Of a DNA stretch of 64,000 nucleotides, positions 32,541 through 45,339 are shown piece after piece; within the stretch, counting starts at the first letter, position 1; every line of letters begins with the position of its first letter. The notes below the pieces were generated by a model. It did no database searches. It saw only the letters and a program-made list of their open reading frames with translations, and had not been told where the DNA came from. The position numbers and the translations under genes were made by a program. Source of the stretch: Lycium barbarum (Eukaryota > Streptophyta > Magnoliopsida > Solanales > Solanaceae); the NCBI RefSeq assembly GCF_019175385.1, contig NC_083343.1, positions 47,824,457 through 47,888,456 of the forward strand, read 5' to 3'.

Positions 32541-35500
32541 TGTCACGACCCAACCCCGTAGGCCGTGACTAGTGCCCGATCTGGGCACCCAAACACATTT
32601 ATCAAAAGCTATCTCAAATTTTATCTACAAATATATAGCAGAAGCCGACAAGGCTGTATTTCGAAGTTAGATAATTTCCAGAAAAATTTCGGCAGAGTTT
32701 CCTTTGTTTTACAGACTATCCAAAATAACCCTGCGCACAGAAAATACCAACAGAAGACCACACAGGGCCAACGAAGCAATATTTAAACATATGCAGAACG
32801 GCCGCCGCGGCGAATGGGATCGCCCAAACACAACATAAGCACACATCTGTATAGAAAAACCCCAACCCACAAACATGTCCACAGACCTCTAAACAGACCG
32901 ACATAATCATATGTCGGGACAGGGCCCCGCCGTACCCACGAACGAGAATATATATATACAGTAGTGACGGACTATACCAAAAGATGGGCTCTGGATAAGA
33001 GAGCACTCCAAATAGCAGAATAAGATCCTAAGCGGACGGATCAACAAACCTGTCGTCGGTACCTGCGCGGCATGAAAACGCAGCCCCCGAAGAAAGGGGG
33101 TCAGTACGAAATATGTACTGAATATGTAAAGCCTGAATTACAGAAACAAAATCATAACTGGTACAGAACGTACAGAAAGTAAACAGAAGACCCAAAGTAT
33201 CAGATACATATTTTCAAAACATGCAGAGTGCATACAGAAACATATGTCATATCAAATTCGGCCCCTACCAAGGGACTCGGCAGATAGAACGTGGCCACCC
33301 TCCCGACGCTGGTGCCACAACACAGAAGAATCAGAAAAGGGGGCATAACCCCGCATCATAATATGTCATATCAGATGGACATAGTAAATCATATCAGAAC
33401 AAGCGTACATGGCACAACATACTCCACAAACCCATGTACGCGTATACCTGCCCCCTCACATCGAGGCACGGCGAACAATGCAAAGGATCACGCTTGACAA
33501 CATATCCTGGCCCGGGCTCAGTGTGGGAACATTGGGGCATCCACGAATGGAGTAGTGAGAGACTAATGCAATTAAAATATCATAAATGTTTCCATAGACT
33601 CGATGAGGCATATCAAAGACAAACCGATCCAATGAAGTCGGAAGGGATCATAGTAAATGAGTTTCGAGTGTCAAAACAATTTATCAGACTTAATGGAATA
33701 TTTAAAACCATGTTTTTTAGGTAATGAGAATGGTAGTCAAAACATTTTGTTCAAATACCGTTCGAAAATAGGACTTAAGTACAATACGGGCAAAACCAGG
33801 AATAGTGGGCCCACCTCGGGACAAGCAAGGCGGTGGGCTCAAATTACATATTTTAAACATATGGGGTCACCTACAAAGGTTCTACGGACGTTCTATGGCT
33901 TTCCAAGTAGTTTAGGGAAAGTTTGCATGATTTTCAAGAATACAAACCAAAAGGGCTCAATCTTACTAAAGGAAAAAGCGAGATTTTCAATTGCGGTTCC
34001 GATGGGCAGAAAGTCTTTCGAGGCCCAAATCCGGTTCTAATACACTTAGGCATGCCAAAAGAAGGATCGGGTAGCTTTACATACTTTTTTGAGCTTTGCA
34101 CGCCTATCCAAGTTCACTCCCCGTTTCGTCGAAGATCTGCAAATGGTCACATTTACCAATTGTGAGTTATTGATGCCACGAATTCAACTTAACTCATATA
34201 TGTCTACCGAAATTTCGGCAGCACCTCCCCTATACATATAGCACCCCCGAGAATTCAACTCGGTTCAAAACCATCAACCACAACCCAACAACAAACATCA
34301 TCAACAACAACAATCACTATAAACGCAATATAACTTATTTAGCCATCTTTTCAATACAATGACATAACCTTCACTTTAACCTTAACTTTCCAACTAATCT
34401 CAATGATTTCACATTCATTATCAATCTAGATCACCACAACATAGTTTAGAAGCATTTCATATCGTTTCCTTAAATTATACACACGATATACATAATATAC
34501 AAACTTTCCGCCAAAGTCATAACGCATTCGAAACTTCTAATCTTTGACTTACATATTCATAACATGATTCCATCTTCCAAATTCATCAATACCCATCATA
34601 ATTTGCAACCTAATAACTTCATTTTCATAATGTCGTAAAATCATACTTAAGCGACATAAGTTTCTACATTCCATTTCAAAGCAAACTCATATTGTTTTAC
34701 TTTCATTTACATTGCAAACATCACAATAACACACTAATACACTAAGCAAACTTAATTCATTTCCATTCCACTCCAACACACCACACGGCCATGTGCTCTT
34801 TTTATCACTCCAACTCAATTCATTCCACTTTCATTTCCAATATGTATTTCATCACAATCACAACTAGAATATAACACAAATTCAACACATTATGGCTATA
34901 CAACATATACATACACACGGCCATACACTAATAACACACACCCACTTTGCAAACTTCCATTTCTCCATACAATCAACACATTTCTACATACTACAACACA
35001 AACAAGACTCCATAACACAATAATAAGGGATGAATTCTTACCTTCTTACTCAATCTTCTTCTCTTGACTATATGATCAAGTTGATGAACCAAGGGCTCCT
35101 TCCTCCAAGACAACTACACCAAGTTGAGAAGGGACCTTGAATTAGTAGGAATTCAACAAGAGAAAAAATTTTGGAGCAAGATTTTTGGTGGCTAATTTCT
35201 ATGGCCAAACCCGAAACCCCTTTGTTTTTTGCTCTTGCTTTGCCTTGCTTTGTTCTTTCTAATTTCTTGAACTTTCTTAAGGGTATGACTCATATAATTT
35301 TAACACATGGAAAGTTAATTAGGGCCATGGGTTTTGGCCATAGTTGGCCGGCCACCCTTCAAAATAATGGGCCTAATTTTTTTCTCATTTTACAAGCCCA
35401 AAGACTTGTGAATCAAATTTTTGTAATTCCCGAAACTAATTTTCAAAATTCCAAAGTTTCCCTTAGTCTCCCTCGACACTTCCACATTAATATTCTTTCA

Positions 35501-35600
35501 CAAACAACTCATGAGCTAAATGTAATCAATTATGACTTTATTTCATGCAAGTCAAGATTATTTCTAATTTTCCAAATGTGCGAAAACACGGGATATAACA
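32541..35600 (-). mobile_element. Solo LTR (minus) in gag of element B
   Basis: Runs from TGTCACGACCC to GGATATAACA, flanked by GCCAC at 32536-32540 and 35601-35605. No primer-binding site, interior or second LTR, so it is a product of LTR-LTR recombination. It is related to, but clearly diverged from, the LTR of element D (shared phrases AAATTTCGGCAGCA, ACGGCCAT). The H3/H4 block is at 33063-33128 with CTGCG/CGCAG and CCCCC/GGGGG. The 216-codon frame that crosses its right border is a chance chimera with gag. Confidence 0.93.
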
Positions 35601-35605
35601 GCCAC

Positions 35606-36344
35606 TCTGGCCAGTGCTGCCAAGGTATGGGGGTGTGTTACTCTTGTGGGCAGCATGGTCACGTTATGAGAAACTGTCCATCTCATGGTAGAGGAGGCCC
35701 GGCTCAGCCAACAGGTTCGATCGCAGGATCTTCATCTTCTGTTCGCCCTCCTGGACAAGGTTCTTCTCCATCCCCAGCAGGTAGAGGTAGGGGAAGAGGT
35801 CAGGTCTGCTTCCGGCAGTAACCAGAATCGTATTTATGCACTTGCAGGATGGCAGGATCTTGAGTCGTCTCCAGATGTTGTGACAGGTATTTTATCCATT
35901 TGTTCTTATTATGTCTATGCATTAATCGATCCGGGTTCCACGCTATCTTATATCACCCCTTATATTGCTGATAAGTACGGTATAAAGCCCGAATCTTTGT
36001 CCAAGCCTTTCTTGGTTTTTACTCCGGTCGGGGAACCTGTTATTGCAAGACGAATTTATCATAGGTGTGTGCTTACGATATGTGGTCGTGAAATATTTGT
36101 TGATCTAGTGGAGTTAGAAATGGTGGACTTTGATGCTATCATGGGAATGGATTGGCTAGCCTCTTGCTATGCCAATGTGGAATGTTGGTCCAAAACCGTG
36201 AAATTTCAGTTTCCGGGTGAACCAGTTCTTAAATGGATGGGCAATACCCCAGCACCAAAGGGTAGGTTTATTTCCTACCTTAAGGCATGAAAAATGATTT
36301 CCAAAGGTTATATTTATCATTTGGTTCGAGTTAGGAGCACTGAA
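35606..36344 (+). pseudogene. gag C-terminus and protease of element B
   Basis: Resumes with the CCHC zinc knuckle CYSCGQHGHVMRNC and an Arg/Gly-rich tail. A frameshift near 35810 is followed by YALAGWQDLESSPDVV and the aspartic protease with [18 protein letters not shown]. Later protease-linker motifs [20 protein letters not shown] and RFISYLKA match element A. TGA at 36288-36290 falls where the relative has an Arg codon. The coding match ends at HLVRVRSTEA (about 36344). Confidence 0.87.
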
Positions 36345-38576
36345 GCCGTTATGAACTAGCCTCGACCAACAACCGCTTCGGAAGTTCGAAATTTCTTGGG
36401 TCTTGCTGGATATTATCGAAGATTTGTAGAGGGATTTTCTTCTATAGCAGCTCCCCTTACAAAATTAACTCAGAAGGGGGCCAAGTTTCAATGGTCAGAA
36501 GCGTGCGAGCGGAGTTTCTACAAATTGAAAGATAAGTTGATATCTGCCCCTGTCCTCACCCTTCCAGAAGGCACCGAGGGTTACACTGTATACTGTGATG
36601 CGTCACGCACCGGCCTGGGTTGTGTGTTGATGCAAAATGGTAAGGTTACTGCTTATGCCTCCCGACAACTACGGAAACATGAGCAAAATTATCCAACCCA
36701 TGATCTAGAGCTGGCGGCAGTGATTCACGCTCTAAAGATATGGCGGAATTAGTTATATGGAGTTCATGTCAATATCTATACGGACCATAAAAGCCTTTAA
36801 TATATATTTAGGTAAAAGGAATTTAATTTGAGGTAACGAAGATGACTCGAATTACTAAAGGATTACGATGCTGAGATTTTATATCATCCCGACAAAGCTA
36901 ATGTTGTAGCTGGTGCCCTAAGTCGCAAATCAATGGGAAGTCTATTGTATGTGTCAGCAGAAAAATCTAAAATGACCAGAGAATTTCATCGCTTAGCAAA
37001 TTTGGGAGTTCGCTTACTAGATTCAGAAGACACTGGAGTTGCTTTACAGAATATATCCCAATCGACTCTTACCTCAGATGTAAAGACTCAACAGTATGAA
37101 GATCCAGTTTTAATTAACATTAAGGAAGGAGTGCAACAAAATAGAATCTCAACCTTCGAACTGGATTCAAATGGGTTCCTCAAACATTGAGGTTGTTTGT
37201 GCGTTCCAAATGTAACTGGGCTTCGAGACAGTATCATGTCAGAATTTCATTCCTCCCGGTATTCAATTCATCCCAGGTCCACCAAGATGTATCATGACCT
37301 CAAGGGCTTTTACTGGTGGAATGATACGAAGAAAGATATTGCTAACTTTGTAGCTCAATGCCCCACTTGCCAACAGGTGAAGGTCGAGAATCAGAAACTC
37401 GGTGGCTTATTACAAGAAATGGAGATCCCAACATGGAAGTGGGAAGTGATTAATATGGATTTTGTCACGGGATTGCCCCGTTCTCACCGCAGATTCGATT
37501 CTATTTGGGTGATTGTTGATAGGTTAACTAAATCAGCTCATTTCTTGCCAGTAAGAACTACCTATACTGCTGAAGACTATGCTAAGCTATATTTTAAGGA
37601 GATTGTGCGTCTTCATGGAATTCCGCTGTCAATTATTTCAGACAGAGGTGCACAGTTTACAGCAAGGTTCTGGAAATCTTTTCAGGAAAGTCTTGGTATT
37701 CGAGTAAATCTTAGTATGGCTTTCCATCCGCAGTCAGACGGGAAAGCTGAACGGACCATTCAGACCTTAGAAGATATGTTACGAGCTTGTGTACTGGATT
37801 TCCAAGGAAGTTGGGATGATCATTTTCCTTTGATAGAGTTTTCTTATAATAATAGCTATCATGCCAGTATCAAAATGGCTCCGTATGAAGCTCTTTATGG
37901 TAGGAAGTGTAGGTCTCCTGCCGGTTGGTTTGAAGTCGGAGAAGCAAACGTATTTGGGCCAGACCTTGTTCATCAGGCTATTGAAAAGGTAAAGCTTATT
38001 CAAGAATGATTGCGTACAGCTAAGAGTCGTCAGAAATCTTGTGCAGATGTACAACGGTGAGAATTAGAATTTCAAGTAGGTGATTGGGTGTTTTTGAAGA
38101 TATCACCTATGAAGGGTGTGATGCGGTTTGGTAAGAAAGGAAAACTTAATCCCCAATATATCGGACCTTATAAGATCATCCGAAGGGTAGGCCAGGTGGC
38201 TTATCAATTGGAGCTTCCATCAGAGCTACAAGTGGTTCATCCAGTTTTCCATGTGTCCATGCTTAGAAAGTGTATTGGAGATCCATCCAGAATCGTACCT
38301 GTTAACGATATACAAGTTAGAAAAAATCTAACATATGAGGAAGAACCAATTGCTATTCTCGATAGACAAGTGCGCAGACTCCGAAACAAAGACGTGGCTT
38401 CAGTGAAGGTTCTATGGAGGAGTAAAGATAGGGAAGAGATGACATGGGAAGCCGAAGAAGAAATGAAGTCCAAGTATCCCCATTTATTCCCCGTCATAGA
38501 TGATACTACTCCGAAAGAATTCTTGCAAGGTTCTGCTACATCCGCAAATCACTTACAAGGTAAAAGTTATATTTAA
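36345..38576 (+). pseudogene. RNase H, integrase and chromodomain of element B (RT catalytic region deleted)
   Basis: After about 36345 the match jumps from the linker just before RT to [19 protein letters not shown], downstream of the RT active site. About 780 bases present in element A (3615 to about 4394), including FIDD, are absent. RNase H ([27 protein letters not shown]) has several stops (TAG at 36750-36752 and others). Integrase shows the zinc region (IHPRSTKMYHDLKGFYWW, CPTCQ), DDE core (IVDRLTKSAHFLPV, ISDRGAQFTARFW, DGKAERTIQTLE) and chromodomain (PIAILDRQVRRLRNKDV, EEMTWEAEEEMKSKYPHLF). It cannot make RT. Confidence 0.9.
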
Positions 38577-38761
38577 ACCCCCATACGACTCAGTAAGATG
38601 AGAAATATTATTCTAATCATCGTGTGACCGTGTGTCATTGATTACAGTATCATGTAGGACTTGTGATTAGGACTTGTGACACGTAGGAGATTAGAGGTGC
38701 TCCAATCATGAGAGATACTTTACTAACGTTTCGTGGAAATTTTATTGACCCTCGGGTATCC

Positions 38762-38803
38762 GACATTCGAGGACGAAGGTTTTTGAAGGGGGGGGGGGGA
38801 GAA
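38762..38803 (+). promoter_or_regulatory. Polypurine tract and decayed inverted repeat, element B
   Basis: GACATTCG-AGGA-CGAAGGTT at 38762-38781 is a mutated copy of the inverted repeat seen in A and D. It is followed by TTTTGAAGGG and a G run up to the LTR at 38804. Confidence 0.78.
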
Positions 38804-40460
38804 TGTTACACCTCGTAGTCTTGTACGTGAAACCTATTAGGCGTTAGTTGTTTAAGTATAGACATGGAGCATTTATCTCATGGTTACGAGGGTTTAAGTT
38901 CATAAAATAAGCTATGGAAGACTCTGGGACCAAGCAAATCAAGGAAGATAAGTTTGTCGAAAAATTGAAATAGGATTTTGAGTCAAATTTGGAGGGGTAT
39001 ATCTCCATGTATATTAGGAGTTTTAAGGTTTTTCAAAATCCTAAAATGAAGTTCATCGAGTCTAGTTTCTAATGCAACAAACCGCTCGTCTATAGGACAT
39101 CGGAGTAGAGAATTATGGACGTTACAAACTGAGCTGACAAAGCAGAAACAGGGCTGCTACAGTACTGCTACAGTACTGCAAACTTAGCCACTATAAAAGG
39201 GGGTTAAAATCCCATTTTTCTTCATCAAAACTCCAAAACATTCCAGAAAATTCAGCACACAGGAGGGCTTTTGTACCACATAGAAGTGAGGATTTTGAGC
39301 AAATTTCAAGCTACGGAATATCAATCGAGGTCCGGACAACGCGTAGTCACGATTATAATTTCGTTTTGTGTTGGAATTAGCTTGGAAACAAAGTAAATGT
39401 TGAAGATATTGCTACTTTAGTGAATATAAGGTATGAATCATTGAATCTCTTTCTTTATTAACAATGATTAAGGAATATTTGCAAGAATAAAAGTTATAGT
39501 TTGTTGTGTTGATGTTGTTGGCTTATGGATTAAGGGTTGAAGAGAATTTTGGATGAAAGTATATATATTTATCTTGTATAATATTGAGGATGTTGTTGAT
39601 ATTGTTTGGGAGTTGTTTTGGTATTTGGAGGAAGTCGATGATATAGGGGAGATGCTGCCCAAATTTTCGTGACCCAAATTAGACTTCCATAAATTAGTGC
39701 TTATAAGTTGATGGAAATATGATGAAAGTGCGAATAAAGATGTGTTTCTCGATATATAGGTTCGGGTGAAGGGCAAGCGTCGGGGTAAGGAACTCTTTAT
39801 GTGGTGGCTTGACGGATAAGGTATGTAAGGTGTTTGTTTTCCTCTTTCTTTGGCACGAATTCAATTAGAATATAAACACAATCGTTCAATAAAAAATCCA
39901 CTCTATTCCCATGCTTTGTACTGCAAATCTTAATATCTCGTTATTTTAATGATTCCTAAGGTATTCTTTTATTTATCATCATCGATTACTTCTTTGGACT
40001 CGATACGAATTCCATAAGTTATTCGGAGGCTACCGACCTTATGTCACTCCGAAAGGCCAAGATCACATCATTGAATTATCATCCAAAATCAGCTCCAGGA
40101 TCAGGCTTTCCTTCCGCATCATGGAAGAAAAGCGGAAGTCCTCAGAACTTTGCGCTTTCCGTCCGCATCGCGAAAGGAATGCGGAGTCCTGCACAGTTTC
40201 TTTTTCTTCCGGTCCAGATCAATAATGGTATATACGTATGAATAAATGCATTGTATATATAAATGTATTGCACTATTTTACTACACCGTGCCGCTCTATA
40301 GTCCGCCGGGCATGGCACGTTGATGCGCACACCACTGCAGTGGGCATGTTATGATATTGCCCCGGACGCGGGCTAATGATGATAACACCGAGCCTTAATG
40401 GCCGGGCATGATTTTACATATATAACACCGAGCCTTACGGTCGGGCATGGATACTATCTG

Positions 40461-40522
<62 letters not shown>

Positions 40523-41127
40523 GATTTTATCATGCATTGTAGTTTGTGCTACTTCGAGATGTTCGATTTTCCTTTGCCTATATTAATGTCACATTTAATC
40601 TTAATTATGTTGTTACCCTCCTACCTTACATACTCAGTACTTTTATCCGTACTGACGTCCCATTGCCCGGGAAGCTGCATTTCGTGCTGCAGGCTCTGAC
40701 AGAATTATCGAGAAGCAACCGTAGTAGGATTTTCCAGCTTCAGCGGTGTTAGCAAGTACCACTACCCCGGGCTTGCTATCTTTTGGGTACTTTTCTGTTA
40801 GTATAATATATGTTCATATGTATACTCTTAGAGGCTCATGGACATTGTGGGATATGTAAATATTATATATGGCCTTGTCGGCCTTATTTTGGCTTCTTGA
40901 CACATTTCTGATAACCTTGTCGGCTTTATGAAATACTTTATGTTGTTGCGACCTTGCCGGTCCATATATGTACATATGTGTTGAATTATCGAATCTTTCT
41001 ATGTTGGCCCTTTTCCGCGAGCAGATATTCTTTGAGTTATGGTATGTAATGTCCAAGTAACGGTTAAGTCAGGTGACTCTCGGCCTACGGGTCGGAGCCT
41101 GTCATACTCCTCGTTGGGGGTGTGACA
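38804..41127 (+). repeat. 3' LTR of element B
   Basis: TGTTACACCTCGTAG to GGTGTGACA. Contains the 39461-40278 section missing from the 5' LTR, H2 (CGGAG 40024-40028 with CTCCG 40047-40051), a TA microsatellite of about 58 bases (40461-40519, far longer than in the 5' LTR) and the H3/H4 block. Confidence 0.93.
40461..40519. repeat. TA microsatellite
   Basis: About 29 TA units. The 5' LTR counterpart near 30611 has only a handful of units, so this grew after insertion. Confidence 0.9.
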
Positions 41128-41132
41128 TTACT

Positions 41133-42160
41133 ACTCCCGGCGGGGGTTCATAGACTAAGGTTGGTGCACAGACCCCTGAGCAGGGGCCTACACGGGCAGC
41201 ACATCCCGCTGTAGCTGTGGCTCCTCGCATTGATGTGATACCCGCCCCTAGTGAGGATATTAGGCCCATGGAGGGCGCTGTTATGACTGTTGCTGATCAG
41301 GACCTAGTTGGGAGGTTCAGAAATTTAGAGCCACCGAGATTCTCTGGTACTTCGTCTGAGGATGCCTATGAGTTTATTCTTGCTATCCATGAGTTGCTGC
41401 ACCGTTTGGGGATAGTGGAGACCTACGGCGTTGATTATGTGTCCTACCAATTTCGCAGAGACGCGAAGATGTGGTGGAGGTATTTCGTGGCGTGTAGACC
41501 TGAGGATTCTCCTCCTTTGACTTGGACTCAGCTCTATCGGGCCTTCCTTGAGAAGTATGTGCCCCGGTCCTTGAGAGAGGCGCGTACACCTTGAGTAGAG
41601 GGACTTTCTTTAACCCATTTTCTTTATCTGGTCCGTTATTCTACTTCGTTGATCCCTATTGAGGCTGATAGGATCAGGTGCTTTGTGGGAGGAATAGTGG
41701 GCTCTCTACAGATTCTTTGTCTTCAGATGGAGTCTATGGGGGCTTCCTTCCAGTCCATTATCGAGCATGCTTCTATGGTTGAGGGCGCTAAAGCCCGTGC
41801 TTTTGGTAGTGGTGACAAGAGGCCACGTCAGACTGGCAGTTTTGGGGGTTCTGGTTCGAGGGGCGCCGGTCAGTTTTCGAGGCCACCTCAGCCATATTTC
41901 GATCGTCCCGTACATTTAGCGTTACCAGATTCCTCTAGTGAGCCACCTAGGCAGAGAGCTCCTGAGAGTTCGTTCTCCAGACCAGTGGACAAGGCTGCTT
42001 CATCCGGGTCTTCAGCTTCCGTGTTTCAGCACTCGACTTCTCTTATCTATTTTTCCTGTGGGGAGGTTGGGCATGTTGTTCGGAGATGTCCCCGACCCAG
42101 GCTAGATTATCAGCCGCTAAGGACTCCTGTATCATCTGGTAGTCGAGGTGGGATTTCTTA
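41133..42160 (+). pseudogene. gag of element C, main part
   Basis: Continues after element B. Gag core: LVGRFRNLEPPRFSGTSSED, VDYVSYQFRRDAKMWWRYF, PPLTWTQLYRAFLEKYVP. A TGA at 41592-41594 and a local loss of residues follow. Further on are ADRIRCFVGGI and a zinc knuckle whose first Cys is Tyr (YFSCGEVGHVVRRC). This gag is a different subfamily from A, B and D, consistent with its different LTR and start. Confidence 0.83.
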
Positions 42161-42553
42161 GATAGGCGGTGCTTCGTCAGGCCACGGTACTTCCCATGGT
42201 TCTAGAGGTGGGTCCCAGCCAGCTAGAGGTGGTACTTAGGGTACGAGAGGGGGATCTTAGATTGGCATGATGGATTCCATTGTTACTCATTTCCTGGTAG
42301 ACCCGAGGCAGAGGCCTCAGATGCTGTGATCTCAGGTACCATTTCTGTCCGTCATGGAGCAGCATCTGCGTTATTTGATCCTGAATCCACTTATTCGTAT
42401 GTATCTACATTTCATGCCGTTGTTTGGGATTTGCCTTGTGAGAGCATAAATATACCTGTTCATGTGTCTACTCCGGTTAGAGAATCTGTGATTATTGGTC
42501 GAGTCTACCGATCTTGTTTGGTTACTTTTATGGGGTATGACACTTGTTTGGTA
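42161..42553 (+). pseudogene. Protease start of element C, cut by deletion
   Basis: Gly/Ser-rich linker with several stops, then GTISVRHGAASALFDPESTYSYVS, a protease motif in which the usual LFDPGST reads LFDPEST, and IIGRVYRSCLVTFMGYDTC. The pol match ends about 42553, where a GACTAG shared with the LTR marks the join to the 3' LTR interior. Confidence 0.78.
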
Positions 42554-42852
42554 TGACTAGCCACCTCGTTGTGTTGTGTTTGATTGTTTTACTGTGTTGG
42601 CATGACACCGCGAGTTTTTAATAGATATTGGATTCTGTTTATCGTCTTGATTATGATATAGTTGGCATACCCATTGTTGGTATTTGTACTTGGATATATT
42701 GTTGGCATACCCACTGTTGGTACTTGTGATTCAGTTATATTATTGGCATACCCACTGTCGGTATTTGTGATTCGAATATATTATTGGCGTACCCACTGTT
42801 GGTACTTGTGATGTTGAGCATGATTATTGATGTGATTCATGCACTGCACATA
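42554..42852 (+). repeat. 3' LTR of element C, first surviving part
   Basis: Starts in the middle of the LTR, equivalent to about 18350 of the 5' LTR (CGTTGTGTTGTGTTTGATTG). Carries four GGCATACCCACTGTTGGTA units against three in the 5' LTR. Ends at the solo LTR insertion (target ACATA). Confidence 0.87.
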
Positions 42853-45334
42853 TGTTACACCTCGAAAATTTCCCCGTGAACGTACAGCGAATAGACTAAC
42901 GAAGAATACGAGTATATGATGTTTTAATAAGAAGGGAACGACGTTTGACGACCCTGAGTAAGATTTCAAAGGCAATGGGAACAAGAGATAGGTTATGCTC
43001 CACAATGACTAATCATAGGTTTTGAAAAATGTGAAAAGTTGCAGATTTGCATTTTGGCCCAGTCGGTCATAAAATGAAACACGGACCGTAAAGTGTTATA
43101 CGGCCCGTGAACTACCATGCCGTATTTCAACATACAAAACTTCAACTTTCTGTCAAATGTTCAAATGGTTAATTACGACTTGGAATACGGACCGTAAATC
43201 GAAATACGGCCCGTAAACCGTGATCGTAAATCACCATGACCTCCAGCATACCTTTCTGGTTCTGTTATGCTTAAATACGACCCGTAAACTGGAATACGGA
43301 CCGTAAACTGGGTTTACGACCACTGTGCACTTCAACTACTGTTCATTCCGGATTAGATTATAAGTCATTAAAAGGAGACCCAAGCTCATTAAATTCATTT
43401 CATTTCCACGATATTTCTCTCTGGAAACCTCTAGAGTACTCTCAACTCTTCATTACAAGAAAATCAAAGGAAATCCATGATCAATAACACCAAATCCATG
43501 AGACAAAGTGTATGAAACCTAGCTAAGGTTCATCTCTCTCAAGAAAACCCAAAGAAAGTGAAGTAGGGTTTTGGTGCTAGAGGAGTAATTCCATTCAAGG
43601 CTTGTTCAACCATCATCTAAGGTAAGTTTCATGACTAAACCATGTTGTTTAAGGTATTGGAAGGTTAAGATACTTGAAATGTAAAAAGACATAGAAAATG
43701 GGCCATTCATGAGTGAATAGTGTCATGGTTGGATGGTAGTTGGGTTGAATCATGAATGTTAGAGTGTTGTGATTATGAATACGTTATAAACGACATTTGG
43801 GCCATGAAATAAGTATTATATATGAGGAAACACGGTAGTAAGCTATAACCACAAATGTGGAGAAATTGAAGAGAAATGGTGGATTGTGGTCAATGTATAT
43901 AAATGATGATTGTTGATTGCAATATTGTGAATGTTGTTGTGAGAGTGTGGGAGTTGATATAGAACATGGGAAAAAGTAGTATAAACAAAGGAAGTGCTGC
44001 CCAATTTTCCCTAGAAATAGTCACGTGTTCTTATAGTTGAATTAACTAACATTAGTGCGAATTCTCTCTTGAAGGTAGAAACGTAATATCGAAGGAGAAC
44101 AAGCAAGCGATAGCTTAGTTAAACGTCAAAGGTATGTGAGGCTAGTCCTTTCTTTCTAATGGCATGAATCTTCTAGCATGATTTTCCTTCCTCTTCATGA
44201 GTTCCTATATTCTGGAAAGCTAAAAGCCTATATCTATGAATGGCAATATAAGATAAGAGATATGATATGATATGATGATTCTATAATGATAATGATGTAA
44301 TTTATTGCTTACACTCACCTTATATGCTACTTCCTTCAAGGTGAGGCAGAATGTCAATAATTACTCCATAATGAAATCGGGGGATCACGACCTTACGTCA
44401 CCCCGATAAAAGTAAAGTTGTTCTTAAGCCTTATACATGTATTATGATAAGTATGTTACGATAAGCATATTATGATGAGCATGTATGATGATGATATAAC
44501 ACCGCGCCTATTTGGCCGGGCAGTCACCGCTAAGGCGGGTAGCTATACGGTACACCATGGCCAAATGGCATGGGCAGACACCACTAGTGGGCGACATGAG
44601 ATGATACCCTGGACGCGGGAGGCCTGGACGCAGGATAACGTTATGATTATCACACCGATCCGATATGGATGGGCAGCTTATATATTACTACACCGCACCT
44701 ATATGGGCGGGCAACTTATACATTATGCATATATGATATGATGGCGAGTATGAGTAAGACAGCATGACCTAATTCTTTTACACTTGACAGTCAGATATAG
44801 ATGTTCCATATTGATATTTCGTTTATGTTATTGTTCTATTTCATTATTTATGCCTCTCATACTCAGTACAATGTTCATACTGACGTCCGTTTTCTTTGGA
44901 CGCTGTGTTTATGCCCACAGGTAGACAGGGAGGAGAGCTCGACCCAGATCCGTAATAGCTGGCAGCTGATTGAAAGCACTCCTTTGTCCCGGAGGTGCTT
45001 GATTATTCTTTTGCGTATATAGTCATGTATATGTATTTTTGGGCATGACGGGGTCTTGTCCCGTCCTTATGTTCAGTACTCCAGTAGAGGCTCGTAGACG
45101 CGCAGTGTGGGTTAGATGGTCTCACGAGATGCTATTATATGTATATATTATTTTGATGGCCGAGAGGCATATGAATATAAAAGTAAGAATGTTTCCATAT
45201 GAAATATGATTTTCTTACCATTTGAGTATAAAAGTTGATAAAAGAGCATTAAATGAGAAAGATGAGTAGTAGAACGAGCGGTGCTCGGTGGCTAGCCCCG
45301 GGTACCCGTCACGGCACCTAGCTGGGTCGTGACA
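42853..45334 (+). mobile_element. Solo LTR (+) of the element A family in element C 3' LTR
   Basis: TGTTACACCTCG to GGTCGTGACA, flanked by ACATA at 42848-42852 and 45335-45339. About 2.48 kb. Clearly the same family as element A LTRs: the U3 palindrome array (43066-43325), TATA-like CATTAAAAGG, H1 44313-44345, H2 CGGGG/CCCCG 44378-44405, H3 GTCC 44885-44888 with GGAC 44898-44901, and H4 CTGTG/CACAG 44903-44920. It is diverged enough to be a separate, older insertion than element A. Confidence 0.93.
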
Positions 45335-45339
45335 ACATA

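Larger units (their letters stand above)
29786..41127 (+). mobile_element. Element B: Ty3/gypsy chromovirus, RT deleted, with a solo LTR inside
   Basis: Begins TGTTACACC, ends GGTGTGACA, and is flanked by TTACT (29781-29785 and 41128-41132). Plus orientation, inserted into the gag of element C. Domain order is as in element A, but gag lost its start codon, holds a stop and a 3,060-base solo LTR, and the RT region is missing. The 5' LTR (1,445 bases) is much shorter than the 3' LTR (2,324 bases) because about 818 bases were lost from it. Defective. Confidence 0.94.

Noticed and set aside
35171..35821. 216-codon frame ending in a zinc knuckle
   Set aside because: The first part is solo LTR sequence and only the end is gag. 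It crosses a transposon border and is a chance fusion.
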